Positions 33,134 through 42,317 of a DNA stretch of 64,000 nt are shown here, piece by piece (the first letter of the stretch is position 1; each line of letters starts with the position of its first letter). Location of the stretch: the NCBI RefSeq assembly GCF_016306625.1, contig NZ_JACOII010000006.1, positions 92,240-156,239 on the forward strand, read 5' to 3'. Position numbers and translations under genes: made by a program. The notes under the pieces were generated by a model. That model searched no databases, was not told the DNA's origin, and saw only the letters and a list, made by a program, of their open reading frames with translations. Source of the stretch: Xenorhabdus lircayensis (GTDB taxonomy: Bacteria > Pseudomonadota > Gammaproteobacteria > Enterobacterales > Enterobacteriaceae).

Positions 33134-33171
33134 AAAAACTCACCGCCAGCCATTGCCAGTAGTGAGTTTTT
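33134..33171 (-). terminator. Terminator of autotransporter gene
   Basis: AAAACTCAC and GTGAGTTTT pair around a GC-containing loop; on the - strand the stem is followed by TCTTTTT. Lies 41 bases past the autotransporter stop. Confidence 0.85.
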
Positions 33172-33211
33172 GTTATTGATAAAACCCTTTCATCTTTCAA
33201 ATCTTTACTGT

Positions 33212-36200
33212 TCAGAATCGCCAATTGGCATTCAGGAACACACCGTTATCCTTATGGCTGCTTGACAGAACACCGTTATATCCCAGTGACAGTTTAGTGT
33301 TTTCATTGATACCTAATTCCGTACCTACTTTGATTACGGCGGCATCACGCGCTGCTGAAACACTGTTGACAGTAAATGTGGCATTACTATTGCTAAAACT
33401 CAATTTGGTGCCGCGATCTACATTGCCAAACTGATGTTGCCAACCCAATTCGCCATATACGCCCACAGTAAGTTCATTTTCAGTCTGCCATTTTTGGTCG
33501 ACACGTAAACCTAATGTGGAGAAGGTCGCATTTTTCGATTGCTTGTTACCGTTCAGTGCAGCGGCACCACCGCGTTCATTGATACTATCGTTGCGGAAGT
33601 TAACATAAGACAAGTTGGCGAATGGTTCCAAATTCAGCCGAGAAGTATTAATGCCGTAAGCCGCTTCAGTAAACAATTGTCCAGTTTGTGCACCATATTT
33701 GGCTTTCAAGTTGTCGGATTGACTGCCAAAGGCAACTGAACGTTTTGTATCGAAACGATGCCAACTGTAGGCGGCACCAGCACGTAACGCCAGAGCATCA
33801 ATCTGCTTGCTACCGTATAGAGCCAGATGAAAATTGTCACTACGTGCTGAAGTACTATAACCCCCGTTCAGAGAAGAGCGAGTATAGCCGGTGGCTACAC
33901 CGAGCCGCCAATCATTACCCAGTTCTCCATCGGCACCCAGTAGCACGCCATAATTGGACACACGATAACCATTGACTTCATTGTTACCATTAGCACGTTG
34001 CCAGTTGCCCATGACCTGCACCCAAGCACCGTTCCCATCCGCTTTGATATCCTGCCCGGTGATTCCACCATCTGCCTGACGTAAGCGGGTATTCAATGTA
34101 TCGCGCAGATAGCGGCTACTATTGATTTGTGCCGCAGCGATGTCAGCATGAATTTGCCCGGAAGAAAGTTGTTGGAATGCTTGACGGGCCTGTACAGCCG
34201 TATCAGACATTAAGATACTTTCATAAACGGGGTGGCCTAGACTCAGTTTATCAACCGCATTAGCGACAGCGCGTTCGTTAACCGTCGCACCCAAACTGGC
34301 AAATGTGGTGGAATTGCGTTTTATATCCAACATCACTCGGTCAGACTGGTAACTAAGCGTCGTGCCAACGAATAAATAGTTTGGTGCTACGGCAGAAAAC
34401 TGACCGTTGATACCAAGATTTGCTTGCAGGATATTGTATTGCTGACCAAGCAGGCTACGAACTTCTTGCTTCGATAGCAGGTTACTGCTGTTTTCCAACG
34501 TGACCTGTACATCACCACCTTTCAGCGTTGCTAATCCATTGCTGCGAATGCGATCACTATGACCTTGGCTATTTGGTGCAACTTCTACCAGATAACGTGA
34601 ACCGGCTTGGAAGATAACATCACGATCAACGTTCAGCGTACCGCTTGAGTTTAAGTTGCCCGGTGCAATATTAGCTCCAGTGTTGGCCATGATTGAACCG
34701 ACAGAACCCGCACCTCCGAGAGTGGCGCCGTTTTGCACAGTAACATCCGAGGTTATGGAACCGCTAACCTGTAACAAACCTTGTTCTACCAACGTTGGCC
34801 CTTCATAGATGCTCTTCTTACCGGCAAGTTCAAGGATACCGCTACCGGTTTTCGTCAACCCACCGTGACCACGAATGTCATTGATCCAACTGTCATAGGC
34901 ACACTCAATACTATTACATACTCGTTCTACAGTGGTGCCTCGTTCAACCAAGCCGCCGATACCCGGAATATTGGCGATAAACTGGGTTTCAGTATAGGAG
35001 CCGGGAATGTAATATTTATTGGGAATATCTTTCTCAGTGATGAACATTTTTGGGCCATCAATGGCGTCTTTCAGGTTCAACATTCCCCAACCATACATGT
35101 CATCCAAGCCGAGAGGACCCAAGTCGGTTGCCGTAGTTTTGAGAACATCGGAGATTTGGCCAGCGGTCATGTACGGGAAACGTTGCATCAAGACAGCGGC
35201 GGCGCCAACCACATGGGGTGATGCCATTGATGTGCCCGTGTAGGTGTCATAGGTCGGATCGATCGTCAGTTCACCATTCTCTAAAGCATTTTCGTCAATT
35301 TCGCCATTATTTTTTTTAGAAATGAAATCACCCGTGCTACTGTAAATTTTTGTACCTGGTGCGGACAAACAATAGCTGGCAGTATATCCGCAGCTAGTTG
35401 ATGAGGCATTAATCTTATTTTCTCTGGTCAGGTTGGCCACGCTAAGGTAGTTTTTCAATGCATCAGGGAAGAAATACGGCATACCCGCATGTAACCAAGT
35501 GACGTTATAGTTATTTGCATTTCCCGCAGCAAAAACAACTAATTTCCCATGACGTGCCGCACGTAATAGGCCGGCAGTTCTGATGGTATAGTCATCGAGT
35601 TCTGGAATTGGGGAACGGCTTAATCGGTCCAAATCATCTTTAATCGGTGTGGCATAATTAATGACATCTTGCAGTGTGATCTCAACGTAATCGATCGTGC
35701 CATCTTCTCTCCGTTTAGGGTTACCGTATTTATCCCTATTAAACTTAGGGCGAACACCCCAACTGTTATTGATAACGCGGGCATTACTTTGGATCATGGC
35801 TTCTGTGCGGTTATGTGTATTTTGCAAATATTTCCCAGTAATTAAACCTGCATCAAATGCCACGCCGTGCATTTCTTTGCCATCTCGGTTTGCCGCAATA
35901 GTTCCTGCAACATGGTTACCATGGGCGCCGAAACTGATAACTCCAGTGTAGGGATTTTCATCGTAATTCCAAATGTCGTCTGGGCTCAGGATTTTCAGTT
36001 TGTTTGCAAACTCAGGATGGTTGGTAACAGCTTCGTCCAGAACACCAACATTAATGCCTTTCCCCGTGTAACCGCGGGCATAAGCATAGTGAGCACCAAT
36101 AGCGGCCAATCCCCATTGATGATTAAATTCCTCTGATAGCCAACTATCAGGTGAATTTTTTTTACCCTGTTCCTGATATTCTGTAGCAGCCATTGACGCA

Positions 36201-36271
36201 TTAACAGGTAATAGTCCAAAAAATAATGTCATCCACAAAAAGATCGGTCGTGCCGAATTGTTTTTTTTCAT
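33212..36271 (-). CDS. Subtilisin-type autotransporter serine protease
   Basis: About 1019 residues from ATG 36271 (MKKNNSARPIFLW), preferred over ATG 36292 because it gives a clean signal peptide (cleavage near NASMA) and has GGATA upstream. The passenger is a peptidase S8 domain with triad Asp (VGVLDEAV, near 79), His (GAHGNHVAG, near 120) and Ser (GTSMASPHV, near 347). A short beta-helical stalk with the passenger-associated repeat TKTGSGILELAG follows, then a C-terminal type V autotransporter barrel of about 270 residues ending in Phe (NANWRF), the Bam signal. It should insert in the outer membrane and display or shed the protease. Relatives include Serratia and Pseudomonas serine-protease autotransporters. 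It looks intact. Confidence 0.96.
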   Translation of the reverse strand: MKKNNSARPIFLWMTLFFGLLPVNASMAATEYQEQGKKNSPDSWLSEEFNHQWGLAAIGAHYAYARGYTGKGINVGVLDEAVTNHPEFANKLKILSPDDIWNYDENPYTGVISFGAHGNHVAGTIAANRDGKEMHGVAFDAGLITGKYLQNTHNRTEAMIQSNARVINNSWGVRPKFNRDKYGNPKRREDGTIDYVEITLQDVINYATPIKDDLDRLSRSPIPELDDYTIRTAGLLRAARHGKLVVFAAGNANNYNVTWLHAGMPYFFPDALKNYLSVANLTRENKINASSTSCGYTASYCLSAPGTKIYSSTGDFISKKNNGEIDENALENGELTIDPTYDTYTGTSMASPHVVGAAAVLMQRFPYMTAGQISDVLKTTATDLGPLGLDDMYGWGMLNLKDAIDGPKMFITEKDIPNKYYIPGSYTETQFIANIPGIGGLVERGTTVERVCNSIECAYDSWINDIRGHGGLTKTGSGILELAGKKSIYEGPTLVEQGLLQVSGSITSDVTVQNGATLGGAGSVGSIMANTGANIAPGNLNSSGTLNVDRDVIFQAGSRYLVEVAPNSQGHSDRIRSNGLATLKGGDVQVTLENSSNLLSKQEVRSLLGQQYNILQANLGINGQFSAVAPNYLFVGTTLSYQSDRVMLDIKRNSTTFASLGATVNERAVANAVDKLSLGHPVYESILMSDTAVQARQAFQQLSSGQIHADIAAAQINSSRYLRDTLNTRLRQADGGITGQDIKADGNGAWVQVMGNWQRANGNNEVNGYRVSNYGVLLGADGELGNDWRLGVATGYTRSSLNGGYSTSARSDNFHLALYGSKQIDALALRAGAAYSWHRFDTKRSVAFGSQSDNLKAKYGAQTGQLFTEAAYGINTSRLNLEPFANLSYVNFRNDSINERGGAAALNGNKQSKNATFSTLGLRVDQKWQTENELTVGVYGELGWQHQFGNVDRGTKLSFSNSNATFTVNSVSAARDAAVIKVGTELGINENTKLSLGYNGVLSSSHKDNGVFLNANWRF

Positions 36272-36292
36272 AAGAATATATCCATTTTTCAT

Positions 36293-36877
36293 AAAGTGGC
36301 GGCTTTCAATTCGCTATCTGGTACATCGCTCCTTGAAAGGTCCTTATTAATAAAACCGATGATATAAATTGTAATAAGCAGGCAGTGGCGATCTCATCCC
36401 ATATTCTTCGACTTCGTATAGGACAATTTCAACCATAATATTTTCTGCCAGCAAGGTGCTATAGCATAATAATTAAACCCAAAATGCAATAATGGATGTT
36501 AACTTTTTTATAACTCTTTTGTAACAAAAATAAAAAGGATCCGCATAGCAGGTTGATTTGTTATAGCCCAATAAATTTAGGGGGGTAGGAGATTAAGATG
36601 AATAATATTGTTATTATAATGTTATTTTTTGATGGGGTGTTTTTGGCAGCGCTCACTAAGGAGATTATTTATTCCACGGCCGTTTCTATCAAGATACTTA
36701 ATAATTCTATCCACCTATTCATTATTTTTTACATTTAAATATATTTGAAAAAAATATTATTTGTAGGAATGTCCTGGGAATTACTGAAAAGGGAGGGGGA
36801 GACAAAATAACTTGATGCTTGATTAAATAGTGATTGCAATATTGAGAGGAACATTAGTTTTAATCGAACTGAATCGT
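36293..36877. promoter_or_regulatory. 585-bp AT-rich region upstream of the autotransporter
   Basis: Very AT-rich with many homopolymers and no coding potential in any frame. It must contain the autotransporter promoter and lies after the 3' end of the MmyB-type regulator. No clear operator or hairpin was found. Confidence 0.5.
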
Positions 36878-37660
36878 TCAACTTATGGCATAAACAATCA
36901 ATCGCAAATGCCTTTCCAAATCAATAATCATCGATGTGTAATCGAAAGAAATTACTTGTCCATTCATATTCAGCTCCCGTACACCGTTACAGGGTTCATA
37001 GATTTCATGTCTATGCCACATATCATAAAAATCAGGTGATGTTTGAAGCAGCTTATTAACGAGATCCTGAATATAACTGTCTTTAACTGCAAGGGCATAA
37101 TCGCGCCTAAAGCTGGCCAGTAAACGATAAGCATCTTGTTCCCAGTGATACAATAGCTCACGATAATGCTCATTGGTGAACAATAACCACAAGAAATTGC
37201 GTTGTTCCCTTTCAACTTGGCTGAAATGAAAATACTCATCTGCTGGCTGATTAAAGGCCAGGACATCCCAATGCAAATTCAGCACATAAGTTACATGGGG
37301 AGATAAATCATTCATAAGCCGCTTGATAAGCGGAGAAACAACACACCATGTGTGTCCAGTTTCTACAGGCTCCCGCATATGCGCCAGCAGGTATAAATGC
37401 CTTCGTTCAGCAGTATTCAGTTTTAAGACTTTAGCAAGATTATCCAAAAAAGTGGCTGATACTCCGATTTCCCGACCTTGTTCCAGCCATGTATACCAAG
37501 TTACACCAACGCCTGCTAAAACTGCAATTTCCTCACGCCTTAGCCCTGGAGTGCGACGCCGACCAATATTGGGTAATCCAACAGATTCAGGGTTAAGGCT
37601 TTCTCTTTTAGCGCGTAAAAAATTAGCTAATTCGGTACGGGAACGCTTTAACTTTGTCAT
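36878..37660 (-). CDS. XRE-family regulator with MmyB-like ligand domain
   Basis: 260 residues. The N-terminal helix-turn-helix (about 35-95) has the typical RRRTPGLRREEIAVLAG and GVGVTWYTWLEQGRE segments of the MmyB group, and the C-terminal part (VTYVLNLHWDVLAFN, then NFLWLLF) is the MmyB PAS-like ligand-binding domain. Such regulators usually control a divergent neighbour; here that is an MFS gene starting 106 bp away, which is a pseudogene, so the regulator may have lost its main target. Confidence 0.93.
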   Translation of the reverse strand: MTKLKRSRTELANFLRAKRESLNPESVGLPNIGRRRTPGLRREEIAVLAGVGVTWYTWLEQGREIGVSATFLDNLAKVLKLNTAERRHLYLLAHMREPVETGHTWCVVSPLIKRLMNDLSPHVTYVLNLHWDVLAFNQPADEYFHFSQVEREQRNFLWLLFTNEHYRELLYHWEQDAYRLLASFRRDYALAVKDSYIQDLVNKLLQTSPDFYDMWHRHEIYEPCNGVRELNMNGQVISFDYTSMIIDLERHLRLIVYAIS

Positions 37661-37765
37661 TTATTTCAACCCATTACTCTTAGTAATAGTATAATTTGTT
37701 AAATTGTAACAGGCTAATAGGGCTATTAGAATCCGTCTATCTCAAATATTGTGAGGATTCACATC

Positions 37766-39245
37766 ATGACCAGGAAGGATTACTTAACCCTATCAGTTCT
37801 TTTAGCCGCGGATTTGTGACTATTTTTGATCTTTTTGTTGTCAACATTGCCATTGCCAATATTCAATCACACTTACAGGCGAGTTTATTCCAAATTACGC
37901 TGGTTATTGTGATCTATGAAATTGGATTTGGTTTGTTATTGATTACGGGAGGGCGCTTAGGTGATTTATTTGGTCGGCGACGATTGTTCAGGTTAGGGAT
38001 ATTGGCTTTCACTTTGACATCATTGCTTTGTGGCCTTGCCCCCACAGCGAATTTTTTGATTTTAGCCCGGTTTTTACAAGGATTATCCTCAGCGCTGTTA
38101 TTTCCACAGGTTTATGCCAGTATTCGTGTCAGCTTTGACGGAGATAACAGCCGCAAAGCATTCGGGTTATTGGGAATGACTTTAGGTTTTGCCGCCATTG
38201 CTGGACAAACCTTAGGTGGTTGGATGATTTCTGCCAATTTATGGAACTTACAATGGCGTTCTATTTTTTTGATTAATGTCCCAATCGGCTTATTGGTCTT
38301 GCTCTTCTCAAGTTATATCAACGAAAGTATTGCACAAGAAAAATCGGGGTTAGATTTGGTTGGGGTGGCACTTTCCAGTATGGGTATTTTTGCCTTATTG
38401 CTGCCACTGTTGATTGGGCCAACATTAGGCTGGCCGATATGGTGCTGGGCGTTACTCTTTTTGGCTTGTTTAACGCTGCTACAATTCGCACGTTATGAAA
38501 AACGTTATGTTACCCGAGGAAAAACACCACTATTCAATTTTTATTTATTGAAAAACAAACAATTTAGCGTAGGTTGTTTATTGGTTTTATTTGTTTATTC
38601 CACATCCAGCTCATTTTTTCTTGTTTTCGCGTTATTTTTACAAAATGGCTTAGGATTCAATCCATTTGATGCCGGATTAATTTTTGCTCCCGCCAGCATA
38701 GGATTTGTTCTATCTTCACTCAATGCCCCTTATTGGGTTAAACATTTTGGCAGTAAAACCATTGTCATCGGCGCATTACTCTATGTGATGTCTTTCATTA
38801 CTCTATGTGATGTCTTTCATTACTCTATGTGATGTCTTTCATTACCCTGATTGTTGCCATTACGATGCTATCCTCTGCAACTCCATCAATGACAATTCCG
38901 TTATTTTTTATCGTGCCAATATTAATACTCCTTGGATATGGGCAAGGCTTTGTCATGACACCATTGCTAAATATTGTTTTGGCTTTTGTTAACGTGCGAT
39001 TTGCTGGTATGGCATCAGGTGTGATTGCAACCTTACAACAAGTTGGCGCGGCTTTTGGTGTTGCCGTGGTCAGCGTGTTAGTTCAGCGGCATTTTAACAA
39101 TGTGGATACACTCTCTTTTATTACATATCAAAATGCCTTTGTTCACAGTATGCTCTACAATGTTTTTGCCGCTTTTGTTGTATTTTACTTGTTAAAAATA
39201 TTACATCGAAATAGAACGCATCATGGGGTATCAAAAAGTGATTAG
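37766..39245 (+). pseudogene. MFS drug transporter (EmrB/QacA type) broken by two lesions
   Basis: The true start is ATG 37766 with AGGA eight bases upstream (MTRKDYLTLSVLLAA). That frame stops at 37817; the transporter continues in the next frame from 37810 (GFVTIFDLFVVN), so one base, probably a G of a GGG, is missing near 37809. The body then runs with MFS motifs (GGRLGDLFGRRR between helices 2 and 3) until 38832, where a 22-bp unit present three times throws it out of frame. The last four helices lie in the frame ending at 39245. Removing two of the three repeat units restores the frame exactly (LLYVMSFITLIVAITML). The complete protein would have been about 480 residues, 12-14 helices. 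The divergent MmyB-type gene is its likely former regulator. Confidence 0.92.
38775..38845 (+). repeat. Tandem repeat, three copies of a 22-bp unit
   Basis: Units at 38775-38796, 38797-38818 and 38819-38840 are identical, each starting ATTACTCTATG and ending TCTTTC, with a partial fourth (ATTAC). Unit length is not a multiple of three, so copy number sets the reading frame of the MFS gene; only a single copy reads through, since the third copy places TGA in frame. Confidence 0.97.
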
Positions 39246-39681
39246 GTTATTTACAGAAGCAGATATGGATGCAGTTTTGTCTATTTGGTTAGAGGCTTCC
39301 ATTAAAGCACATAATTTTGTGGCGGCAGAATTTTGGCAATCGCAAGTGGAAAATATGAGAAGTCTCTATATTCCTGCTTCAGAAGTACATGTCTATGTAC
39401 AAGAAGCTAACGTTGTCGGTTTTTATGCACTTCACGGAGATAACCTGGCTGCTGTTTTTGTGTCACCGGATAAACAGGGGCAGGGAGTTGGCAAAGCGTT
39501 AGTTAATGATGCCAAAAGCCGAAGAACTGAACTCACGTTATCGGTCTATCAGAAAAATCAAGATAGTTATAAATTCTATCTATCTCAAGGGTTTTATGTT
39601 GTCAGTGAGGAGGTTGATGAAAACACGGGATGCCAAGAATATTTTATGAGTCTAAATAAATACCGTTTACAAAGGGGATGA
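39223..39681 (+). CDS. GNAT-family N-acetyltransferase, YjaB-like
   Basis: 152 residues. The acetyl-CoA-binding motif A is VFVSPDKQGQGVGKALV (about residues 79-95, with the Q/R-x-x-G-x-G/A loop QGQGVG), followed by YKFYLSQGFYVV, the usual GNAT C-terminal strand. Overall order (AVLSIWLEASIKAHNFV, then ALHGDNLAAVFV) resembles E. coli YjaB. Its start lies 23 bases inside the end of the MFS pseudogene and its stop is followed within three bases by the next gene, so the three were one operon. The acceptor is unknown. Confidence 0.9.
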   Translation: MGYQKVIRLFTEADMDAVLSIWLEASIKAHNFVAAEFWQSQVENMRSLYIPASEVHVYVQEANVVGFYALHGDNLAAVFVSPDKQGQGVGKALVNDAKSRRTELTLSVYQKNQDSYKFYLSQGFYVVSEEVDENTGCQEYFMSLNKYRLQRG

Positions 39682-39683
39682 CT

Positions 39684-40301
39684 ATGATAAATAAGATTGT
39701 TACTGATGTTACCACACTAGAACAAATATACGGAAAACCAGCGGGTGCATCTGTTTTTAAAGAGGTGAATTATATTCACCCTATATATCGTCCTTTTATC
39801 GAATTCTCACCTTTTGCCACATTATCAACTGTTGGGCCAGAGGGCATGGATGTTTCTCCCCGGGGCGATCAGGCCGGTTTCATTCATATTGAAGATGAGA
39901 AAACATTACTGTTACCCGACAGAAGAGGCAATAACCGTATAGACAGCCTACGTAATATTCTGCACGATAATCATGTCGCATTATTATTTCTTATTCCGGG
40001 GATTGGTGAAACATTACGTGTGAATGGCCGTGCGGAAATTGTTATTGATCCCGAAGTGTTGGAACGTTTCTCCCATCGCAATATGCTGCCTCGTTCTGTA
40101 TTACGAATCACTGTGGATGCGGTCTTTTTCCAGTGTTCCAGAGCGTTTTTGCGCTCCGGTTTATGGGATGTTTCTACTCACCTTGAGCGCAGTGCTTTAC
40201 CTAGTGCCGGTAATATTCTGAAAGAAATCAGCAAAGGCGATTTTGATGAAGATGACTTTGATGCGAAATTACCCCAGAGGTTAAAGGATGAGCTATATTA
40301 G
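39684..40301 (+). CDS. PPOX-family (pyridoxamine-phosphate-oxidase-like) flavoprotein
   Basis: 205 residues from ATG 39684; the overlapping ATG at 39678 is rejected because the AAAGGGG ribosome site would touch it, while 39684 has six bases of spacing. FMN-binding features: SPFATLSTVGPEGMDVSPRGD near 45-65 (split: FATLSTVG, DVSPRGD), LLPDRRGNNRIDSLRNIL near 90 and the C-terminal ECS-like QCSRAFLRSGLW. This matches the PPOX-type subfamily of unknown-function flavin oxidoreductases. Probably cotranscribed with the GNAT gene. Confidence 0.88.
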   Translation: MINKIVTDVTTLEQIYGKPAGASVFKEVNYIHPIYRPFIEFSPFATLSTVGPEGMDVSPRGDQAGFIHIEDEKTLLLPDRRGNNRIDSLRNILHDNHVALLFLIPGIGETLRVNGRAEIVIDPEVLERFSHRNMLPRSVLRITVDAVFFQCSRAFLRSGLWDVSTHLERSALPSAGNILKEISKGDFDEDDFDAKLPQRLKDELY

Positions 40302-40389
40302 CGCGTGACATACATTGCGGCTGGCATACCCGAACAGATTAAAAGCAAATTATGCTTTGTTATTAAACAAAAATGCCAAAAATACGGTA

Positions 40390-40409
40390 TACTGTATTTT
40401 TATACAGTT
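40390..40409 (+). promoter_or_regulatory. Orphan LexA (SOS) box
   Basis: TACTGTATTTTTATACAGTT fits the enterobacterial LexA consensus CTGT-N8-ACAG perfectly, including the flanking TA and AT-rich centre. It sits between two convergent genes (PPOX + and FMN reductase -), where no gene begins: the next + strand ORF after it is only a few codons (ATG GGG ACT TAA at 40418). Confidence 0.8.
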
Positions 40410-40450
40410 CACAGCCATGGGGACTTAACACGATATTCTTCTGTATATTC

Positions 40451-40472
40451 TCGGCTCAAAAATTTGAGCCGA
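40451..40472. repeat. Inverted repeat 45 bases after the LexA box
   Basis: TCGGCTCAAA and TTTGAGCCGA pair with a short AT loop. No T tract follows, so as a terminator it is weak. It could end a short transcript that starts at the LexA box or serve the convergent FMN reductase. Confidence 0.5.
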
Positions 40473-40504
40473 AGTTTGATCATCAATAGATAGATGTCGT
40501 TTAT

Positions 40505-41101
40505 TTACATACCATACGGATAACTTTGGCTTTCTTCTCCAACATCCTCGCGAACTTGCTTCAATGCCTTAGTATAAGATTTGAGTAGTTTCAGCGTATA
40601 GTTCGCGCGCCCTTCGAATGCTGCATCGTTACAAATCAGATCTTTCGAAATCAAATTTTCACCCTGACGGAAAATTAAGTGGTCAGGCAAGAAACAAACA
40701 TGGTTATTTTTAAAACCTGTCATGCGTAATTCGCAGAGGGGATAAACGCCATTAATGCCACCAGATACACTCGCCAATAACGCGGGTTTATGCCCCAGCT
40801 CTGTCACAGCACAATGTAATAGAAGGTTTTTCAATGCTGGCGTTACCATTCCATGCCATTCCGGGGTAACAAAGATGAATGCTTCACTCTCTCTTAAATG
40901 CCGTGCAATCGCCTGCCAAGGATGCGATTCCGCTGATATATCCGTCGTGAAACCATCGTGTAATGGTAATTCTACATTGGAGAGATCAAGGATCTCCATA
41001 TCAGTAAAGCCATGTTCGCGACTTAATTTTTGCAAATAACAAGCCACACGTTGACTGCGAGAATCTGGGCGTTGACTGCCAGAGATTAGAGTAAGTTTCA
41101 T
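40505..41101 (-). CDS. NADPH-dependent FMN reductase family protein
   Basis: 198 residues with a flavodoxin-like fold. The FMN phosphate loop is near the start (LISGSQRPDSRSQRVA), followed by FVTPEWHGMVTPALKNLL (split: FVTPEWHGMV, TPALKNLL), the usual P-E-(Y/W)-x-G-x-x-x-x-x-L-K-N motif, and SVSGGINGV. Such enzymes reduce FMN, quinones, azo dyes or chromate with NAD(P)H in the cytosol. Just downstream of a truncated EamA gene on the same strand. Substrate unknown. Confidence 0.93.
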   Translation of the reverse strand: MKLTLISGSQRPDSRSQRVACYLQKLSREHGFTDMEILDLSNVELPLHDGFTTDISAESHPWQAIARHLRESEAFIFVTPEWHGMVTPALKNLLLHCAVTELGHKPALLASVSGGINGVYPLCELRMTGFKNNHVCFLPDHLIFRQGENLISKDLICNDAAFEGRANYTLKLLKSYTKALKQVREDVGEESQSYPYGM

Positions 41102-41129
41102 AGATTTCCTGTTATTTTTTACTGGTTGA

Positions 41130-41513
41130 TTAATTTATAGGGTTACCGGAATTTTCTATCTGATTTCGAGGAATAGAAAACCAAACAGAAATAATGATGG
41201 TGCAAGCTCCGAGCATTTGTAGCAAGGAAAATGTTTGTTTTAGAAAGCAATAACCCAAAATGCAAGCAGATAGTGCACTGAGAAATCCTAAAAAAGAGAT
41301 TGTTACCACGGGTAGTTTTTCAATACCTCGAAACCAGATGATATAAGAGAAAACAGCGCCAATCATGCACAAATAACCGTAGCCGAGAATATTATTTACG
41401 GTGAGATGTTGCGGTAGACCTTCTGTCAAAATAGCGATGGGCAATAGAAGCCAATAGAGGCATATTGGGTGGCAATACTTCCGTCGTAATGATGTAGGTA
41501 CTTCCCCAGACAA
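41130..41513 (-). pseudogene. 3' half of an EamA/DMT transporter
   Basis: Encodes about four C-terminal helices of an EamA permease (YLCMIGAVFSYIIWFRGIEKLP, shown split: YLCMIGAVFSYI, WFRGIEKLP; then FLSALSACILGYCFL). The first repeat is missing and the opening residues (SLRRKYCHPICLYW) look like a frameshifted join near 41480. A full DMT exporter would be about 300 residues. It is the second half-EamA gene in the window (the other is at 21476-21937), and divergent from a MarR regulator that may have controlled it. Confidence 0.8.
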
Positions 41514-41592
41514 TTTAAGTTATTCATTGCTTCATCCTGCGTACAGTCGTTCGGTACTTTTTAAGTTAAGATGAATATACCATCATTAAAAG

Positions 41593-41610
41593 TATCTTTA
41601 TTTAAAGATA
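41593..41610. promoter_or_regulatory. Palindromic operator candidate for the MarR regulator
   Basis: TATCTTTA-TT-TAAAGATA is a perfect 18-bp inverted repeat in the divergent spacer between the truncated EamA gene and the marR-type gene. Related TATCTTTTT motifs recur at 41645, 42200 and 42239, on both sides of the regulator. MarR proteins bind such 16-20-bp AT-rich palindromes. Confidence 0.65.
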
Positions 41611-41683
41611 AATTAAAATAATAGCCTAACCGATTTTTATCAAGTATCTTTTTGTCGAAATAAAATAAATAGGATAAAAAAGC

Positions 41684-42175
41684 ATGAAGTACGATCACGT
41701 TGACCGATTACTGATACAGTGGGAACAGCAGCGTCCAGACCTTGATCCATCGTCAATGGGCGTCATTGGACGACTATGTCGCATCAATAAAATTATTGAA
41801 CAACGCTTGCAACATGCTTTCAGAGAACACGGCCTGAGTGCCATTGAGTTTGATATCCTTGCGACACTACGTCGCAATAATACGCCAATTACACCAACAG
41901 AAATGTATCAATCCGTTATGCTAACTTCTGGTGCAATGAGTACCCGTATTGAGCATATGGTACAGCGAGGATTGATTGAGCGTATCGCCAATGAAGAAGA
42001 TCGACGTAGCTGTAAGGTTTTTCTGACGCAGGAAGGAAAAGCGCTGATAGACAAAGTGGTAGAAAGTCATTTTGAAAATCAAAAAGCCATTCTCGAACCA
42101 CTGACAGAAGCTCAACAAGAGCAGCTTGCAACACTGTTGCGGCATTGGCTGCTGACCAATGAATCAGTTATTTGA
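41684..42175 (+). CDS. MarR-family regulator
   Basis: 163 residues with the winged helix-turn-helix in the middle: LSAIEFDILATLRRN, then MYQSVMLTSGAMSTRIEHMVQRGLIER (split: TSGAMSTRIEHM, QRGLIER) and the wing NEEDRRSCKVFLTQEGKAL (DRRS). Length and order match EmrR/HosA-like MarR proteins sensing small phenolic or drug ligands. It probably represses itself and the divergent EamA gene through the 18-bp palindrome. With the exporter broken, its remaining targets are unclear. Confidence 0.95.
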   Translation: MKYDHVDRLLIQWEQQRPDLDPSSMGVIGRLCRINKIIEQRLQHAFREHGLSAIEFDILATLRRNNTPITPTEMYQSVMLTSGAMSTRIEHMVQRGLIERIANEEDRRSCKVFLTQEGKALIDKVVESHFENQKAILEPLTEAQQEQLATLLRHWLLTNESVI

Positions 42176-42270
42176 GATTTTTTGATAGATTGTGAAAGTA
42201 TCTTTTTTAGAAGGTATAATTCAATTCACAAAGATAAATATCTTTTTTAAAAGTTATTTTTGAGAGAAGT

Positions 42271-42294
42271 TCGCCCTGACATGAGTCAGGGCGA
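42271..42294. terminator. Shared hairpin between marR and the copper receptor
   Basis: TCGCCCTGAC and GTCAGGGCGA form a perfect 10-bp stem with an ATGA loop between two convergent genes. T tracts are weak on both sides (GAGATCTCTTT on +). Confidence 0.6.
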
Positions 42295-42317
42295 GATCTC
42301 TTTAAGAAGAGAAAATA

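Noticed and set aside
34781..35221. 146-codon + strand ORF inside the autotransporter gene
   Set aside because: Antisense shadow of the well-supported subtilisin passenger.
38775..38845. Possible CRISPR-like repeat
   Set aside because: The copies are contiguous without spacers; it is a simple tandem triplication in a gene.
40305..40493. 62-codon ORF spanning the LexA box as an SOS protein
   Set aside because: The box lies in the middle of the ORF instead of before it, and the sequence is not recognisable.
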